A stretch of 64,000 bases of DNA from Microbacterium amylolyticum (GCF_011046975.1 NZ_CP049253.1:1426001-1490000), one strand, 5' to 3'; shown: positions 42,789 to 51,769, counted from the first letter of the stretch. The notes: generated by a model from the letters alone, not told the origin. Made by a program: numbers and translations.

Positions 42789-44680
42789 AAACCATCGCCC
42801 TCATTCGCACCGAACTGCGGCGCCTGACATCGTCTCCGATGGCGATTCTCGCGCTCGTCGCCCTGATGATGATCCCCGTTTTGTACTCGGGCCTGTACCT
42901 GTGGGGCAATGACGACCCCTACGGAAACCTCGATGACGTTCCGGCCGCCCTCGTGATCGAAGACACGGGAGCGACGGATGACGACGGCGAACACGTCAAC
43001 TACGGCGAAACCGTCCGAGACAACCTGCTCGACGACGGCACGCTCGATTGGCAGGTCACAACGTCCGACACCGCGGCGGTTGGCCTGAAAACCGGCGAAT
43101 ACGACTTCATCGTCACCCTGGGACCCGACTTTTCGACGAACCTGACCTCGATCGCCGATGACGATCCGACGCGCGCCGTCGTCGAGCTCACAACGAACGA
43201 CTCCAACAGTTACATCGCTCGCACCATTGCCGACAAGGTCACCGATTCCGTGCGCCAGAGCCTGACGCAGGAGGTGGGAGAAACGGCGGCTCGCACACTG
43301 CTCGACGGGCTGGCAACGGTTCGCTCCGGCCTGGTCGACGCCGCCTCAGGCGCCGACCAGCTCGCGGAGGGCGCCACATCCGCGCACACCGGCGCAACCA
43401 CACTCGCCGATGGCACGGGCAGCGCCGCCGACGGCGGGCGCGATCTCGCGAACGGACTTGTCACCCTCAACTCTTCTGCCGCGGAGCTTCCCGGCCAGAT
43501 CTCGCAGCTCAACGATGGCGCCCACCAGGTCGCCGATGGAAACGCGCAGCTCGCTCAGGCCGTCACGCCCGCGGCGGAACGTGTGGGGCAGGCCATCGAC
43601 GCTCTCCCCACGGAAGACGATATGCGCGCGCGCCTGACGGAACAGGGCTTCAGTGAGGAAGAGATCGCCGCGATTGTCGGCGTTGTCTCCCCCGGGCGCG
43701 AAGAGCTGACGAACGCGAACACGCAGGTACAGGAGGCGGCGAGCGCCGTGCAACAACTGGCGGATGGCTCCCGCCAGGTGGCGGAGGGAACGCAGCGCCT
43801 CTCCGACGGGATCCCCGCTCTGACCGACGGAATCGCCAGCGCCGCGCGCGGCGCAAACGACCTCTCGGGCGGACTCGACCAGTTGCGTGATGGGTCGAAC
43901 GACCTGGCGAATGGGCTCGGTGAGCTCGAGAGCGGATCGGCGGAGCTGGCTTCCGGGCTGTCCGATGCCGTTTCCGACATTCCCGATCAGTCAGAAGAAG
44001 AGCGTGGGACCGCCGCGGCGATGATGTCCGATCCCGTCACGGTGTCGAGTTCTGCCTTCACGGAGGCGTCCTCCTATGGCGCCGGGATGGCACCGTTCTT
44101 CATCAGCCTTGCGGGATGGATCGGCATCTACGCCCTCTTCCTCATCGTTAAGCCATACTCCCAGCGGGCCGTGACGGCGCTACGCCGTCCCCTGCCGATC
44201 ACGCTGGGCGCATGGGCAACGCCCGCCCTGCTCGGCGCCCTGCAAATGGCGGCCGTGTTCAGCGTGCTGTCGTTCGGGCTGGGATACGAGATCGCGATGC
44301 CGGGCCCGATGCTCGCCTTCATGGTTCTGACGTCCGTCACCTTCGCCGCGATCATCCTGTGTTTGAACGTTCTGCTCGGCAGCGTTGGTCAGTTCCTCGG
44401 CCTGGTGATGATGGTGTTGCAGCTGGTGACCGCTGGCGGCACGTTCCCCTGGCAGACGCTTCCCGCGCCGCTACGCACCCTGCACCAGGTGCTGCCGATG
44501 AGTCATTCCGTGGACGGCATGCGCCAGCTGATGTACGGCGGTGACATGGCGCGTGCCTGGGCGGATGTGTGGTCGCTGATGGCATGGCTGATCGGGGCGC
44601 TCATCGTGGCGTTTGTGGTGCTCGCGCGGATGACGCGGCAGCGCACCCTGCGGGATCTGCGGCCGTCGTTGATCGGCTGA
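42785..44680 (+). CDS. YhgE/Pip family membrane protein
   Basis: 631 aa. N-terminal membrane segment (SPMAILALVALMMIPVLYSG), a ~450-residue extracytoplasmic region with many Ala/Asp/Gly heptad-like repeats (LADGT, LANGL, LADGSRQ, LSDGIP, LSGGLDQ, LANGLGELESG) expected to form coiled coil, then five C-terminal membrane segments of the ABC-2 type. Related to phage-infection protein Pip and to ESX-linked YueB. Likely exports or tethers something at the envelope with the ABC-like partner. Confidence 0.9.
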   Translation: MKTIALIRTELRRLTSSPMAILALVALMMIPVLYSGLYLWGNDDPYGNLDDVPAALVIEDTGATDDDGEHVNYGETVRDNLLDDGTLDWQVTTSDTAAVGLKTGEYDFIVTLGPDFSTNLTSIADDDPTRAVVELTTNDSNSYIARTIADKVTDSVRQSLTQEVGETAARTLLDGLATVRSGLVDAASGADQLAEGATSAHTGATTLADGTGSAADGGRDLANGLVTLNSSAAELPGQISQLNDGAHQVADGNAQLAQAVTPAAERVGQAIDALPTEDDMRARLTEQGFSEEEIAAIVGVVSPGREELTNANTQVQEAASAVQQLADGSRQVAEGTQRLSDGIPALTDGIASAARGANDLSGGLDQLRDGSNDLANGLGELESGSAELASGLSDAVSDIPDQSEEERGTAAAMMSDPVTVSSSAFTEASSYGAGMAPFFISLAGWIGIYALFLIVKPYSQRAVTALRRPLPITLGAWATPALLGALQMAAVFSVLSFGLGYEIAMPGPMLAFMVLTSVTFAAIILCLNVLLGSVGQFLGLVMMVLQLVTAGGTFPWQTLPAPLRTLHQVLPMSHSVDGMRQLMYGGDMARAWADVWSLMAWLIGALIVAFVVLARMTRQRTLRDLRPSLIG

Positions 44681-44710
44681 GTGACGCGATGGCCGCTCTA
44701 CTCTGGAGGG

Positions 44711-45346
44711 ATGACAACCGTCCTTCTCACCGGGTTCTCCCCCTTTGCCGGCGATGCGCGCAATCCCTCTGAGGAGGTCGTCCGCGATGTTGCACAGCAG
44801 TGGGAGGGAGAAGAGCGGCTTGTCACCGAGATCCTTCCCGTCGCGTACGACGCGGCGGGATCCCGGTTGCGAGAGCTGATCGCGGAACACATTCCCGATG
44901 TGATCATCGCGGTGGGACTTGCCGGCGGGCGCACCGCCGTCACTCCGGAGCGCGTCGCGATTAACCTTCGCGATGCTCGGATCCCCGATAACGCGGGAGC
45001 GCGCCCCGTGGATGAGCCGTCGGTTCCCGGAGGCCCGGCCGCACACTTCGCGACCCTTCCCGTGAAGGCGATCGTGCGCGACATCACACGGGCCGGTATT
45101 CCCGCCGCCGTCTCCGATACGGCGGGAACGTTTGTGTGCAATCACACGTTCTACGTCGCGGCGGATGCCGCCGCGACCACGGATGCACGTGCGGGCTTCA
45201 TCCACGTTCCCTGGTCGGCGGAAACGGCCCCTGATGGCGCCCCGTCGATTGCCCACGCGGATCTCGTTCGCGCGATCGGCATCGCGATCCGCACGACCCT
45301 CGGCACGACGAGGGATCTGCGCGAACCCGCTGGCGATACCCACTAG
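44711..45346 (+). CDS. pcp: Pyroglutamyl-peptidase I
   Basis: Cysteine peptidase removing N-terminal pyroglutamate, 211 aa, cytoplasmic. Opens VLLTGFSPFAGDARNPS; catalytic Glu in TPERVAIN (~80), Cys in GTFVCNHTFY (~143), His in GFIHVPW (~165). TACTCT ends 6 nt before ATG 44711, but GGAGGG occupies that gap, so either leaderless or very short-leadered. Confidence 0.94.
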   Translation: MTTVLLTGFSPFAGDARNPSEEVVRDVAQQWEGEERLVTEILPVAYDAAGSRLRELIAEHIPDVIIAVGLAGGRTAVTPERVAINLRDARIPDNAGARPVDEPSVPGGPAAHFATLPVKAIVRDITRAGIPAAVSDTAGTFVCNHTFYVAADAAATTDARAGFIHVPWSAETAPDGAPSIAHADLVRAIGIAIRTTLGTTRDLREPAGDTH

Positions 45347-45414
45347 GGACATATCCGGCTGGCGCCCGTTTCGCACGTTCCCGCCCGGTCGCGACCCATC
45401 CTGGGCCGCTATTT

Positions 45415-45429
45415 TGATCATTATGATCA
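45415..45429. promoter_or_regulatory. AT-rich palindrome upstream of the YitT gene
   Basis: TGATCATTATGATCA, a 15-bp perfect odd palindrome in an otherwise GC-rich spacer, 53 bp before the YitT start. An operator is likely; the binding protein is unknown. Confidence 0.5.
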
Positions 45430-45481
45430 TGTTTGAGATTCCAGTTTGCGCTCACTGTAAAACGCGGCGACGATACGACTC

Positions 45482-46114
45482 GTGACTTCCCCTCAGACAA
45501 TCGACCCGCGCATCCTCAAGCACTCGCCGCTTGAGGACATTCTGAGCATCCTGTTCGGCGCGTTCATTGTCTCGCTCGGCCTGTTCATCTTGCGGGCCGG
45601 AGGTGACGTCACGGGTGGCACGGCCGGGCTGTCGCTCCTGCTGAGCTATGTCGTGCCGATTTCGTTCGGGATGATCTTCTTCCTCGTGAATCTGCCGTTC
45701 TTCCTGCTCGCCATTCGCGACAAGGGATGGAGCTTCACCATCCGCAGCGGCATCTCCGTCGCCCTCGTTTCCCTCTTCTCCGCCGTACACGGGATGACGG
45801 GCTTCTTCTCCGGCCTGGAGCTGAACCCCTTCTACGCCGCGGTCACGGGGGCGATTCTCGCGGGCGTCGGCGTTCTCATGGTGTTCCGACACAATTCCAG
45901 CCTGGGCGGGTTCAACATCATCGCGCTCGTGTTGCAAGAGCGTTTCGCGCGCGTCCGAGCGGGGTACGTGCTGATGGTTCTCGACGCCTGCGTCGTCCTC
46001 GGCGCATTCTTCGTCGCCGACTGGCCCCACGTTCTCGCTTCCGCCATCGGCGCGATCGTCATGAACCTGATTCTCGCGCTGAACCACCGCCCCGGCCGCT
46101 ACGTCGGCGCATAG
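45482..46114 (+). CDS. YitT family membrane protein
   Basis: 210-aa inner-membrane protein with five or six segments, YitT/DUF161-like: SILFGAFIVSLGLFILRAGG, DVTGGTAGLSLLLSYV, then LGGFNIIALVLQERF. It lacks the C-terminal DUF2179 domain found in many YitT proteins. Proposed transporter; substrate unknown. GTG 45482. Confidence 0.85.
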   Translation: MTSPQTIDPRILKHSPLEDILSILFGAFIVSLGLFILRAGGDVTGGTAGLSLLLSYVVPISFGMIFFLVNLPFFLLAIRDKGWSFTIRSGISVALVSLFSAVHGMTGFFSGLELNPFYAAVTGAILAGVGVLMVFRHNSSLGGFNIIALVLQERFARVRAGYVLMVLDACVVLGAFFVADWPHVLASAIGAIVMNLILALNHRPGRYVGA

Positions 46115-46154
46115 CCCACACCGGATGCCCGCGAACGCGCGGTAGCGTGAGGGC

Positions 46155-46694
46155 ATGAGTCGCCCCAGCGCCAAGCAGGAGGTGGTCAAGGCCGCACTGC
46201 GCCTGGCCGCCGACACGGGCCTCGCCGCACTCACATTCGAGGCCGTCGCCGAAACTGCGGGAAAGACGAAGGGCGGAGTGATCTATCACTTCCGTTCCAA
46301 GGACGACCTGGTGCGGGCCGTCGTACAACAGCTGATCGACGAGTGGGATGCCGACGCGAGCCGCCACCTCGGCGTGCCTTTCGATGATGCCACCCGCGAA
46401 GACCGCATCATCGCGTTCCTTCTCTCGTGCGTTGACCCGGGCTATGAGATCACCGCGGCCGGCGACCTCTCGGTCCTCGTCGATGTGATGCGCGACGACC
46501 GCTACGTCGGAATCTGGACCTCGCTTCGCGAGAAGTGGATCGGGGATGTCTCGACCCTCACGATCACCCAGCAGATCGCTCTCGCGGCCGCCGACGGCAT
46601 CTGGGTCGACGAGGCGATGCAGCAGGCGCCGTACCCGGACGGACGCCGGGAAACGATCGTCGCCGAACTCTCGCGGATGGTGCGCGGAAACTAG
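46155..46694 (+). CDS. TetR-family regulator
   Basis: 179 aa: HTH LTFEAVAETAGKTKGGVIYHF (two helices plus YHF), with a C-terminal helical domain of the TetR_C type common beside EamA/MFS exporters. TAGCGT ends 6 nt before ATG 46155 (leaderless pattern). Convergent and 4-nt overlapping with an EamA remnant, its probable former target. Confidence 0.88.
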   Translation: MSRPSAKQEVVKAALRLAADTGLAALTFEAVAETAGKTKGGVIYHFRSKDDLVRAVVQQLIDEWDADASRHLGVPFDDATREDRIIAFLLSCVDPGYEITAAGDLSVLVDVMRDDRYVGIWTSLREKWIGDVSTLTITQQIALAAADGIWVDEAMQQAPYPDGRRETIVAELSRMVRGN

Positions 46695-46927
46695 GGCGAC
46701 TCCGTCAGCGACCGAACGGGCGGCGGGACGCATTTCATCAGCACGGCTCCCGCCGAAGCGATGATCACGAGGACGAGGCCGACGACTTCCAGCACGCTCA
46801 TCGCCTGGTGCAGCAAGACCATGCCGAGCGGGCCCGCCTCCGGAAACAGGAGCACCGCGAACGCGGCGCCCACCTCCTGGCAGGCGAGCCCGACCCAGAC
46901 AAAAAGTGCCCAGGCAGGAACCGGCAT
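46691..46927 (-). pseudogene. EamA/DMT transporter remnant
   Basis: 78 codons that join the first two membrane segments of a drug/metabolite transporter (LFVWVGLACQEVGAAFAVLLF, PEAGPLGMVLL) directly to its final one (LHQAMSVLEVVGLVLVIIAS), skipping some 200 residues. The frame is open, but a three-helix product is too short for an EamA protein. Confidence 0.75.
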
Positions 46928-46928
46928 G

Positions 46929-48185
46929 TCAGTCGATGGGGCAGACTGCTGCGTCGTTGACGGCCGAGCGCGCCTGGTCGATCGTCCAGGGCAAGCTCAC
47001 GGTGCGATCCTCGGTGCCGGGGACCTCCGCAGCGATGGCAGCGAGTTCGCGCGCGAGAGCCCCCGCCAGCTCGTTTCCGCCGGCAGAGTTGTTGAGCACG
47101 ACCGCCACCGTCAGGCCCGTGTCAATATCGGAGAACGCTGCCGTGGAGTAGCCAACGATATCGCCGGCCTGGCCGATCATGGGCCCGTACATCAGGTCTC
47201 CGCCCGCGTACCGCACCCACTGATCACCGTCGGAGTTCGTCGGCAACGAGTTCGCCCACCGATCGCCGAGGTCCTCGGATGTTCCGGCGCGGCGCGCAAG
47301 GTCGAAGGCATAGTCACGCAGATCGGGCAGCGTCGTCACAACACCGCCGTTGGCGTATCCGATGGAGGACGACAGCGTTGTGACGTCGCCGGGCTCAGCC
47401 ACGCAGTTGTTCTTGCGAGCGGCAAACGATGTGTAGTGGCCGGGAAGGGGCCGCGCGCCCGGCTCTCCGGCAGCGGCAGATGGCAGCTGTGTGTCGGTGA
47501 GACCCAGCGGAGCCGTGACGTACTCGGTGTAGAGATCAGCCATGCTCGTTCGCGTCGCGTTCTCGAGCGCGATCCCGAGCAGGAAGTACGACGTGTCGGA
47601 GTCGCGCCAGACACCGTACTCACCCATGCCGCGGCCGAGACCGGCCGCCGCGAACTCGCGCGGCTTCCACACCCGGTCGCGGTTGCTGCTGATCTGGTTC
47701 CACAGCAGGGGCTCCGATGCCGCGATTCCGGCGACGCCGTCACAGAGGTCAACGAGTGTGATCTCGTCGAGCTGCGGAGTGCTCTGCACGTATTTCATCA
47801 CGGGATCGTTCAGCGAAACACGGCCGGCGTCGTCAAGTTCGTAGAGAACATCACACGTCATCGAGCGCGTGATCTCGCCGGCACGGAAGGTCATATCCGT
47901 CGCCGGCTGCTCGCCAGACCCTGGTGCGGTCTCGCCAAGGCCCGTCATCCACTCGCCAGCCCATGGCACCCACACGCCCGCAATGGCGCCGGGAGCACCG
48001 GTGGCAGCCATCGCCCTCGTTGTTGCGTCTTCGAGCTGCGAGACGATGTCATCCGGAAGAGGATTGGTGATCTCGGCGGGAGCAGGATCGTTGGATTGAC
48101 CCGTACAACCGGCCAGAACGACGCTGGCGGCGACCAGCGTCGCGCCAGCGGCGAGAACGCGACCGCGGCGGTGCATCACGCACAT
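46929..48185 (-). CDS. Serine-hydrolase-like lipoprotein without catalytic motifs
   Basis: 418-aa lipoprotein (lipobox LAGC) with the class-C beta-lactamase/penicillin-binding fold outline: TFRAGEITRSMTCDVLYEL where FxxGSxTKxxT is expected, SSTP... to VDLCDGVAGIA (normally LLSHTSGI), and RDSDTSYFLLGIAL in place of the YSNxNY motif. The active Ser-x-x-Lys and Tyr-x-Asn are therefore replaced. Three surviving features (fold order, length, signal) point to a non-enzymatic binder of envelope peptides or glycan. ATG 48185 has AGGGGG 5 nt before it. Confidence 0.8.
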   Translation of the reverse strand: MCVMHRRGRVLAAGATLVAASVVLAGCTGQSNDPAPAEITNPLPDDIVSQLEDATTRAMAATGAPGAIAGVWVPWAGEWMTGLGETAPGSGEQPATDMTFRAGEITRSMTCDVLYELDDAGRVSLNDPVMKYVQSTPQLDEITLVDLCDGVAGIAASEPLLWNQISSNRDRVWKPREFAAAGLGRGMGEYGVWRDSDTSYFLLGIALENATRTSMADLYTEYVTAPLGLTDTQLPSAAAGEPGARPLPGHYTSFAARKNNCVAEPGDVTTLSSSIGYANGGVVTTLPDLRDYAFDLARRAGTSEDLGDRWANSLPTNSDGDQWVRYAGGDLMYGPMIGQAGDIVGYSTAAFSDIDTGLTVAVVLNNSAGGNELAGALARELAAIAAEVPGTEDRTVSLPWTIDQARSAVNDAAVCPID

Positions 48186-48228
48186 GAAACCCCCTGAAAA
48201 GACAGAATGCACTGAGTCTAGCCGCGCG

Positions 48229-49605
48229 CTACGATGTGGCAGCGACCCGCATCTCGTGTCCCTGACGTTCCCATGCAGCCCTCATAAATCGCCGCACGTT
48301 CTCGTCCACGCGGATGTCGCTCGGGCGCAGCGGACGGGCGAGGTACAGGCCCTCGAGCGATGTCAGCCGAGAAAGCGCAACGTAGGTTTGTCCCGCGGCG
48401 AACGCGCCGCCGCCGAGGTCGACAACCGCACGATCGTAGGTCTGCCCCTGTGACTTGTGAATCGTCACGGCCCAGGCCAGCCGCAGCGGGAACTGCGTGA
48501 ATTCCGCCGCGATCTCGCTGGAGAGCTTCTTGGAGAGCGAGTCATACGCGTAGCGGTGCTTCTCCCAGACGGCGGGCTCAACATCGTGTTCTTCGTCACC
48601 GACCTCGACGCGCACAGAGTCACCGAGGATGCGCGTGACTGTTCCCAGCGTTCCGTTGACCCACCGCGGCGGCTCACCGCCCGAGGCGGAATCGTTGCGC
48701 AGGAACATCACCTGCGCGCCCACCTTCAGCTCGAGGTTCTCATCCGCCGGATACGCATCACCCCGGCCGAAATCGCCGCTGACCTCGGCGACCGCTGTCT
48801 GCGACTTTCCAGGGAGCGCCGCGAGGTGCTTCGCGTTGATCGCGTTGACGCGGTCGTTGCGCGTGGCGAGCGTGAGGATCGGATTGTCCACGTCCTCGGG
48901 CGGCGTGCGCGCGCCCATCTCGTTCAGCGTTGACGCGATATCTGCCGTGACCCTGCCGTAGCGGACCGCGTTCAGCATCGTCTTGAAACCGTCGTCGGAC
49001 TGACGGTGAATCTCGGTGAGCTCTCGGATGTGCAGTTCGGCGCCATGCCGGCCCATCTCGAGGACACCGTCAGACGAGTTCTCTCCCGCCCACACCTTCG
49101 CGTCGAAGAACCAGAACGACCGGTAGTGGTCCTCGATGTAGCGCTTCTCGTCACCGCGCGGGGGCACCGGTGCCAGCTGGTAGGGGTCGCCGAACATCAC
49201 CACCTGCACACCGCCGAACGGCTCGCGGCGCCGTGCGCGCGCCTGCCGCAGGGAGCGGTCGATCGCGTCCATCAGATCGGCGTTGACCATCGAGATCTCG
49301 TCGATGACGAGCGTATCGATCGCGCCCAGAATTTTGCGGGTTGCCGAGTTCTGGTCGATATCGCCGTCGGCGATGAGGCCGATCGGCAATTTGAACAGGG
49401 AGTGGATCGTCTGACCCTCGACGTTGAGCGCCGCAACACCGGTGGGTGCGCACACGGCGATCTGCTTGCTCGTCTTGCGCAGCAGGTGCCGCAGCAACGT
49501 TGACTTTCCTGTTCCTGCGCGCCCCGTGACGAAGACATGCTCTCGGGTGTCCTCAATCAGCCGAAACAGGGCTTCCTGTTCGGCGGAGAGGGTGGGAGCG
49601 GCCAT
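48229..49605 (-). CDS. Pif1/RecD2-like DNA helicase
   Basis: 458-aa superfamily-1B 5'-3' helicase. Walker A FVTGRAGTGKSTLL (~22-35), motif Ia CAPTGVAALNVEGQTIHSLF, Walker B LVIDEISMV, motif III FGDPYQLAPV, C-terminal AWAVTIHKSQGQTYDRAVVD and TYVALSRLTSLEGL. ATG 49605 with GGAGG upstream; the more distal in-frame start would add 23 residues. Probably helps replication past blocks or D-loop processing. Confidence 0.9.
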   Translation of the reverse strand: MAAPTLSAEQEALFRLIEDTREHVFVTGRAGTGKSTLLRHLLRKTSKQIAVCAPTGVAALNVEGQTIHSLFKLPIGLIADGDIDQNSATRKILGAIDTLVIDEISMVNADLMDAIDRSLRQARARRREPFGGVQVVMFGDPYQLAPVPPRGDEKRYIEDHYRSFWFFDAKVWAGENSSDGVLEMGRHGAELHIRELTEIHRQSDDGFKTMLNAVRYGRVTADIASTLNEMGARTPPEDVDNPILTLATRNDRVNAINAKHLAALPGKSQTAVAEVSGDFGRGDAYPADENLELKVGAQVMFLRNDSASGGEPPRWVNGTLGTVTRILGDSVRVEVGDEEHDVEPAVWEKHRYAYDSLSKKLSSEIAAEFTQFPLRLAWAVTIHKSQGQTYDRAVVDLGGGAFAAGQTYVALSRLTSLEGLYLARPLRPSDIRVDENVRRFMRAAWERQGHEMRVAATS

Positions 49606-49700
49606 TCCTCCAGGATATTCGCCCGTGCTCACGAAACGGTCCGACAACGAACGGCTGGCGGATAGCTGTTCCACAACGACGCGTTCCTACACTTAGCGTT

Positions 49701-50789
49701 ATGCCAGTCGGATCTGTCGCGCAGCCTGCCGTTTCGCCGGCTCCGTCGCGCCCTGTGCTGCGACTGGTGCTCGCGATCCTGCTGCTGCTCGCGCTGATCG
49801 CCGCCATCGTCGCGTCCTTCTTCGTTCTCCACAAGAATTTCTGGAGTGCGAGCGCGTTCGCGGAGCGGTATGTGCACAAGATCGCCGATGGCGATGCATC
49901 CGGTGCGCTGGCGATGCCCGGCGTCGACCCCGACTTCACGCAGCTCGAGGCCGCGGGATACCCCAATGCCTCCGCGGCGCTGCTGCGGTCGGCAACACTC
50001 ACGAGCGACATTGAGGACATCCGAGCCGTCGCTGAGCGCCGCACGGGTGATGACGCCGTCGAGGTCGACGTGGAATACACCATCGATGGTGTCCCCGGCG
50101 CGATGACGTTCTCCGTGACGCGGACCGGCTGGGCGGGACTCGTTCCCGACTGGGCGTTCACCACATCGCCGATGACGGTGATCGATGTGACCGTGCGCGG
50201 GTCGTGGCGCTACACGATCAATGGGTTCGAGATGGACAAGCGCCAGGTCTCGTTCGCGGGGTATGACGCCGACCCCCTCGAGCCGATTCCGATGCTCGCC
50301 TTCGCCCCCGGTGCGTACGAGGTGTCGGTCGATACCGCCGCCACCGCCGCGTCTCCCGAAACGGTGCGCGCTCAGGCCGCCCTCGACGTCGTCGACATCG
50401 ACGTGCAGGCTCTGCCGACGGCCGAGCTCAGCCAGCTGGTGCAGGACGGTGTGCAGCGCCACTTCGACGAGGTGTGCACCGTGCAGAGACGCCTGAAACC
50501 GGAAGACTGCCCGTTCGAGTACGACGGGTCATGGGGCATCGCCCAGCCGGATATCGAGTGGACCGTCGCTCGCTATCCGCAGACGGCTCTTGTGCCCGAT
50601 GGCGACGGCTGGCGGATCTCCCCCACCACGGGCGTGATGCACCTCACCCTCACGATGCAGCGCTACTTCGACGGCGTGATGGAGCAGGTGGACGAAGACG
50701 TGCACTTCGCGATGGATGGAACGGTTGAGATCCACGAGGGCGGATCGGTGGAGATCGTGATCAATAAGGCCGATCTCGATCTGCCGTAA
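49701..50789 (+). CDS. Membrane-anchored hypothetical protein
   Basis: 362 aa: proline-rich cytoplasmic N-terminus, one membrane segment (~21-43, LVLAILLLLALIAAIVASFF), then an extracytoplasmic region of repeated beta-rich modules (a ketosteroid-isomerase/NTF2-like start SAFAERYVHKIADGDASGAL; later CTVQRRLKPEDCPFEY with a Cys pair that may form a disulfide). No named family recognised. TACACT ends 7 nt before ATG 49701: leaderless. Confidence 0.75.
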   Translation: MPVGSVAQPAVSPAPSRPVLRLVLAILLLLALIAAIVASFFVLHKNFWSASAFAERYVHKIADGDASGALAMPGVDPDFTQLEAAGYPNASAALLRSATLTSDIEDIRAVAERRTGDDAVEVDVEYTIDGVPGAMTFSVTRTGWAGLVPDWAFTTSPMTVIDVTVRGSWRYTINGFEMDKRQVSFAGYDADPLEPIPMLAFAPGAYEVSVDTAATAASPETVRAQAALDVVDIDVQALPTAELSQLVQDGVQRHFDEVCTVQRRLKPEDCPFEYDGSWGIAQPDIEWTVARYPQTALVPDGDGWRISPTTGVMHLTLTMQRYFDGVMEQVDEDVHFAMDGTVEIHEGGSVEIVINKADLDLP

Positions 50790-50871
50790 TGCTCGCTACC
50801 GAGCGGGCGCCGCTCAAAACTGGCAGAAATTCGCCACAAACCTGAATAACGCGAAGTAGGAGGGAAGAAGC

Positions 50872-50916
50872 ATGGACTCGCGATCTCTGAGGCGCCAGGG
50901 CTCGGCCATTTTTTGA
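50872..50916 (+). CDS. 14-residue leader ORF (MDSRSLRRQGSAIF)
   Basis: A short reading frame with a strong ribosome site (AGGAGGGAAGAAGC before ATG 50872). Its TGA overlaps the ATG of the next gene by one base (TGATG at 50914-50918), and the next gene has no ribosome site of its own. Translational coupling is the likely role; the Arg codons could also sense translation speed. Confidence 0.6.
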   Translation: MDSRSLRRQGSAIF

Positions 50917-51290
50917 TGGCAACGCTCTTCTCCGCAGTGGTTGGTGCGGTTGTCGGTGCAGGGTATGCGATTGTCGTTTCTGACGGCAGCGGCTTTGTCG
51001 TGTGGGTGGGGGCGGGCGCGGCGCTTGTGGGTTCGCTTGCGGGCACAGCTTCATTCTTGGGCGGAGCACTCACCCACCGTGTCCTGAGGCGGATCGGTCG
51101 GCGTGCCGTTGCGCGGTCGGGCGCGGTTATCGCTGCGGGGGCAACCACGGGCACCCTTGTACTCAGCGTCCTGCTCATGACGAAGAGCGTCTACGCTACG
51201 GGCGCCGCGGTCGGCGCCATGCTCTTCACGTGCGTCGTGGCATCGCTCGCTGTAGTCCCTCTCGAACGTTCCGTTGATGGATCGCTGTAA
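50916..51290 (+). CDS. Small membrane protein, four segments
   Basis: 124-aa hydrophobic protein: ATLFSAVVGAVVGAGYAIVV, FVVWVGAGAALVGSLAGTAS, SGAVIAAGATTGTLVLSVLL, and AVGAMLFTCVVASLAVVPL. Gly/Ala-packed helices; no recognised family. Translation appears coupled to the leader ORF just upstream. A TTG at 50913 is an alternative start. Confidence 0.6.
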   Translation: MATLFSAVVGAVVGAGYAIVVSDGSGFVVWVGAGAALVGSLAGTASFLGGALTHRVLRRIGRRAVARSGAVIAAGATTGTLVLSVLLMTKSVYATGAAVGAMLFTCVVASLAVVPLERSVDGSL

Positions 51291-51381
51291 AATCGAGGCC
51301 GACGTGATCAGACCGCGTAACCAGTCCTGTCGCGGTTACTCGGCTGGCGGCTTCTAGCGACTCTTCCGACATCCGGTGGGG

Positions 51382-51658
51382 TCATGGGATGAGGCCACCG
51401 GCGGCGAGGAGCATGCGGAGGCGGTAGTTGTGTCGGTTGCGGAATCCTCTGGCGAGCCCGCGGTGTAGCTCGATGATTCCGTTGACCGCTTCGGCGCCAA
51501 CGTTGTTCGCGCGGCTGGTGGTGAAGTAGGCGAGGAACGCATCCTTCCAGCGGCGGAGTGTGCGGTCGAGCCGAGCGATCTCGGGGATCGGGCAGGTATG
51601 GAACGCCTCCACGACAATCTCGGCGATCTGTCGCCCCTCGGCAAGGTCTTTCTGGTGC
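51382..51658 (-). pseudogene. ISL3-family transposase C-terminal remnant
   Basis: Minus-strand frame matching the end of ISL3 (IS204/IS1001/IS1096) DDE transposases: LAEGRQIAEIVVEAFHTCPI, PEIARLDRTLRRWKDAFLAY, then RANNVGAEAVNGIIE with the final catalytic Glu region, and GFRNRHNYRLRMLLA. Only about 92 of ~400 codons remain, and it ends abruptly at ~51659 against unrelated, AT-richer DNA. A hairpin GTAACC/GGTTAC at ~51325-51347 may be the old element end. Confidence 0.85.
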
Positions 51659-51757
51659 TACTTCGAGATTTGCAAAGGCAAGTCGTACGATAAGAAATAC
51701 TTTCGTTTTGATATCACTCGCGAAAACTTACGAAAGCTAGAATCCCTCACGTCGTAA
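51659..51757 (+). pseudogene. Severed 3' tail of an unidentified gene
   Basis: Right at the transposase junction a plus-strand frame reads YFEICKGKSYDKKYFRFDIT, then RENLRKLESLTS and a TAA stop at 51755-51757. It is lysine- and phenylalanine-rich and AT-richer than anything else in the window, unlike neighbouring genes. It looks like the C-terminal tail of a horizontally acquired gene, possibly of surface-polysaccharide type given the flippase 12 nt downstream. Family not recognised. Confidence 0.55.
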
Positions 51758-51769
51758 GTCGGAATGTAG

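Noticed and set aside
45415..45429. Third Zur box
   Set aside because: TGATCATTATGATCA is palindromic but lacks the AAnnnTT centre of the two znu boxes, and the YitT gene has no zinc link.
46761..48197. 478-codon plus-strand frame opposite the lipoprotein
   Set aside because: Antisense to a gene with signal peptide and lipobox; no motifs of its own.
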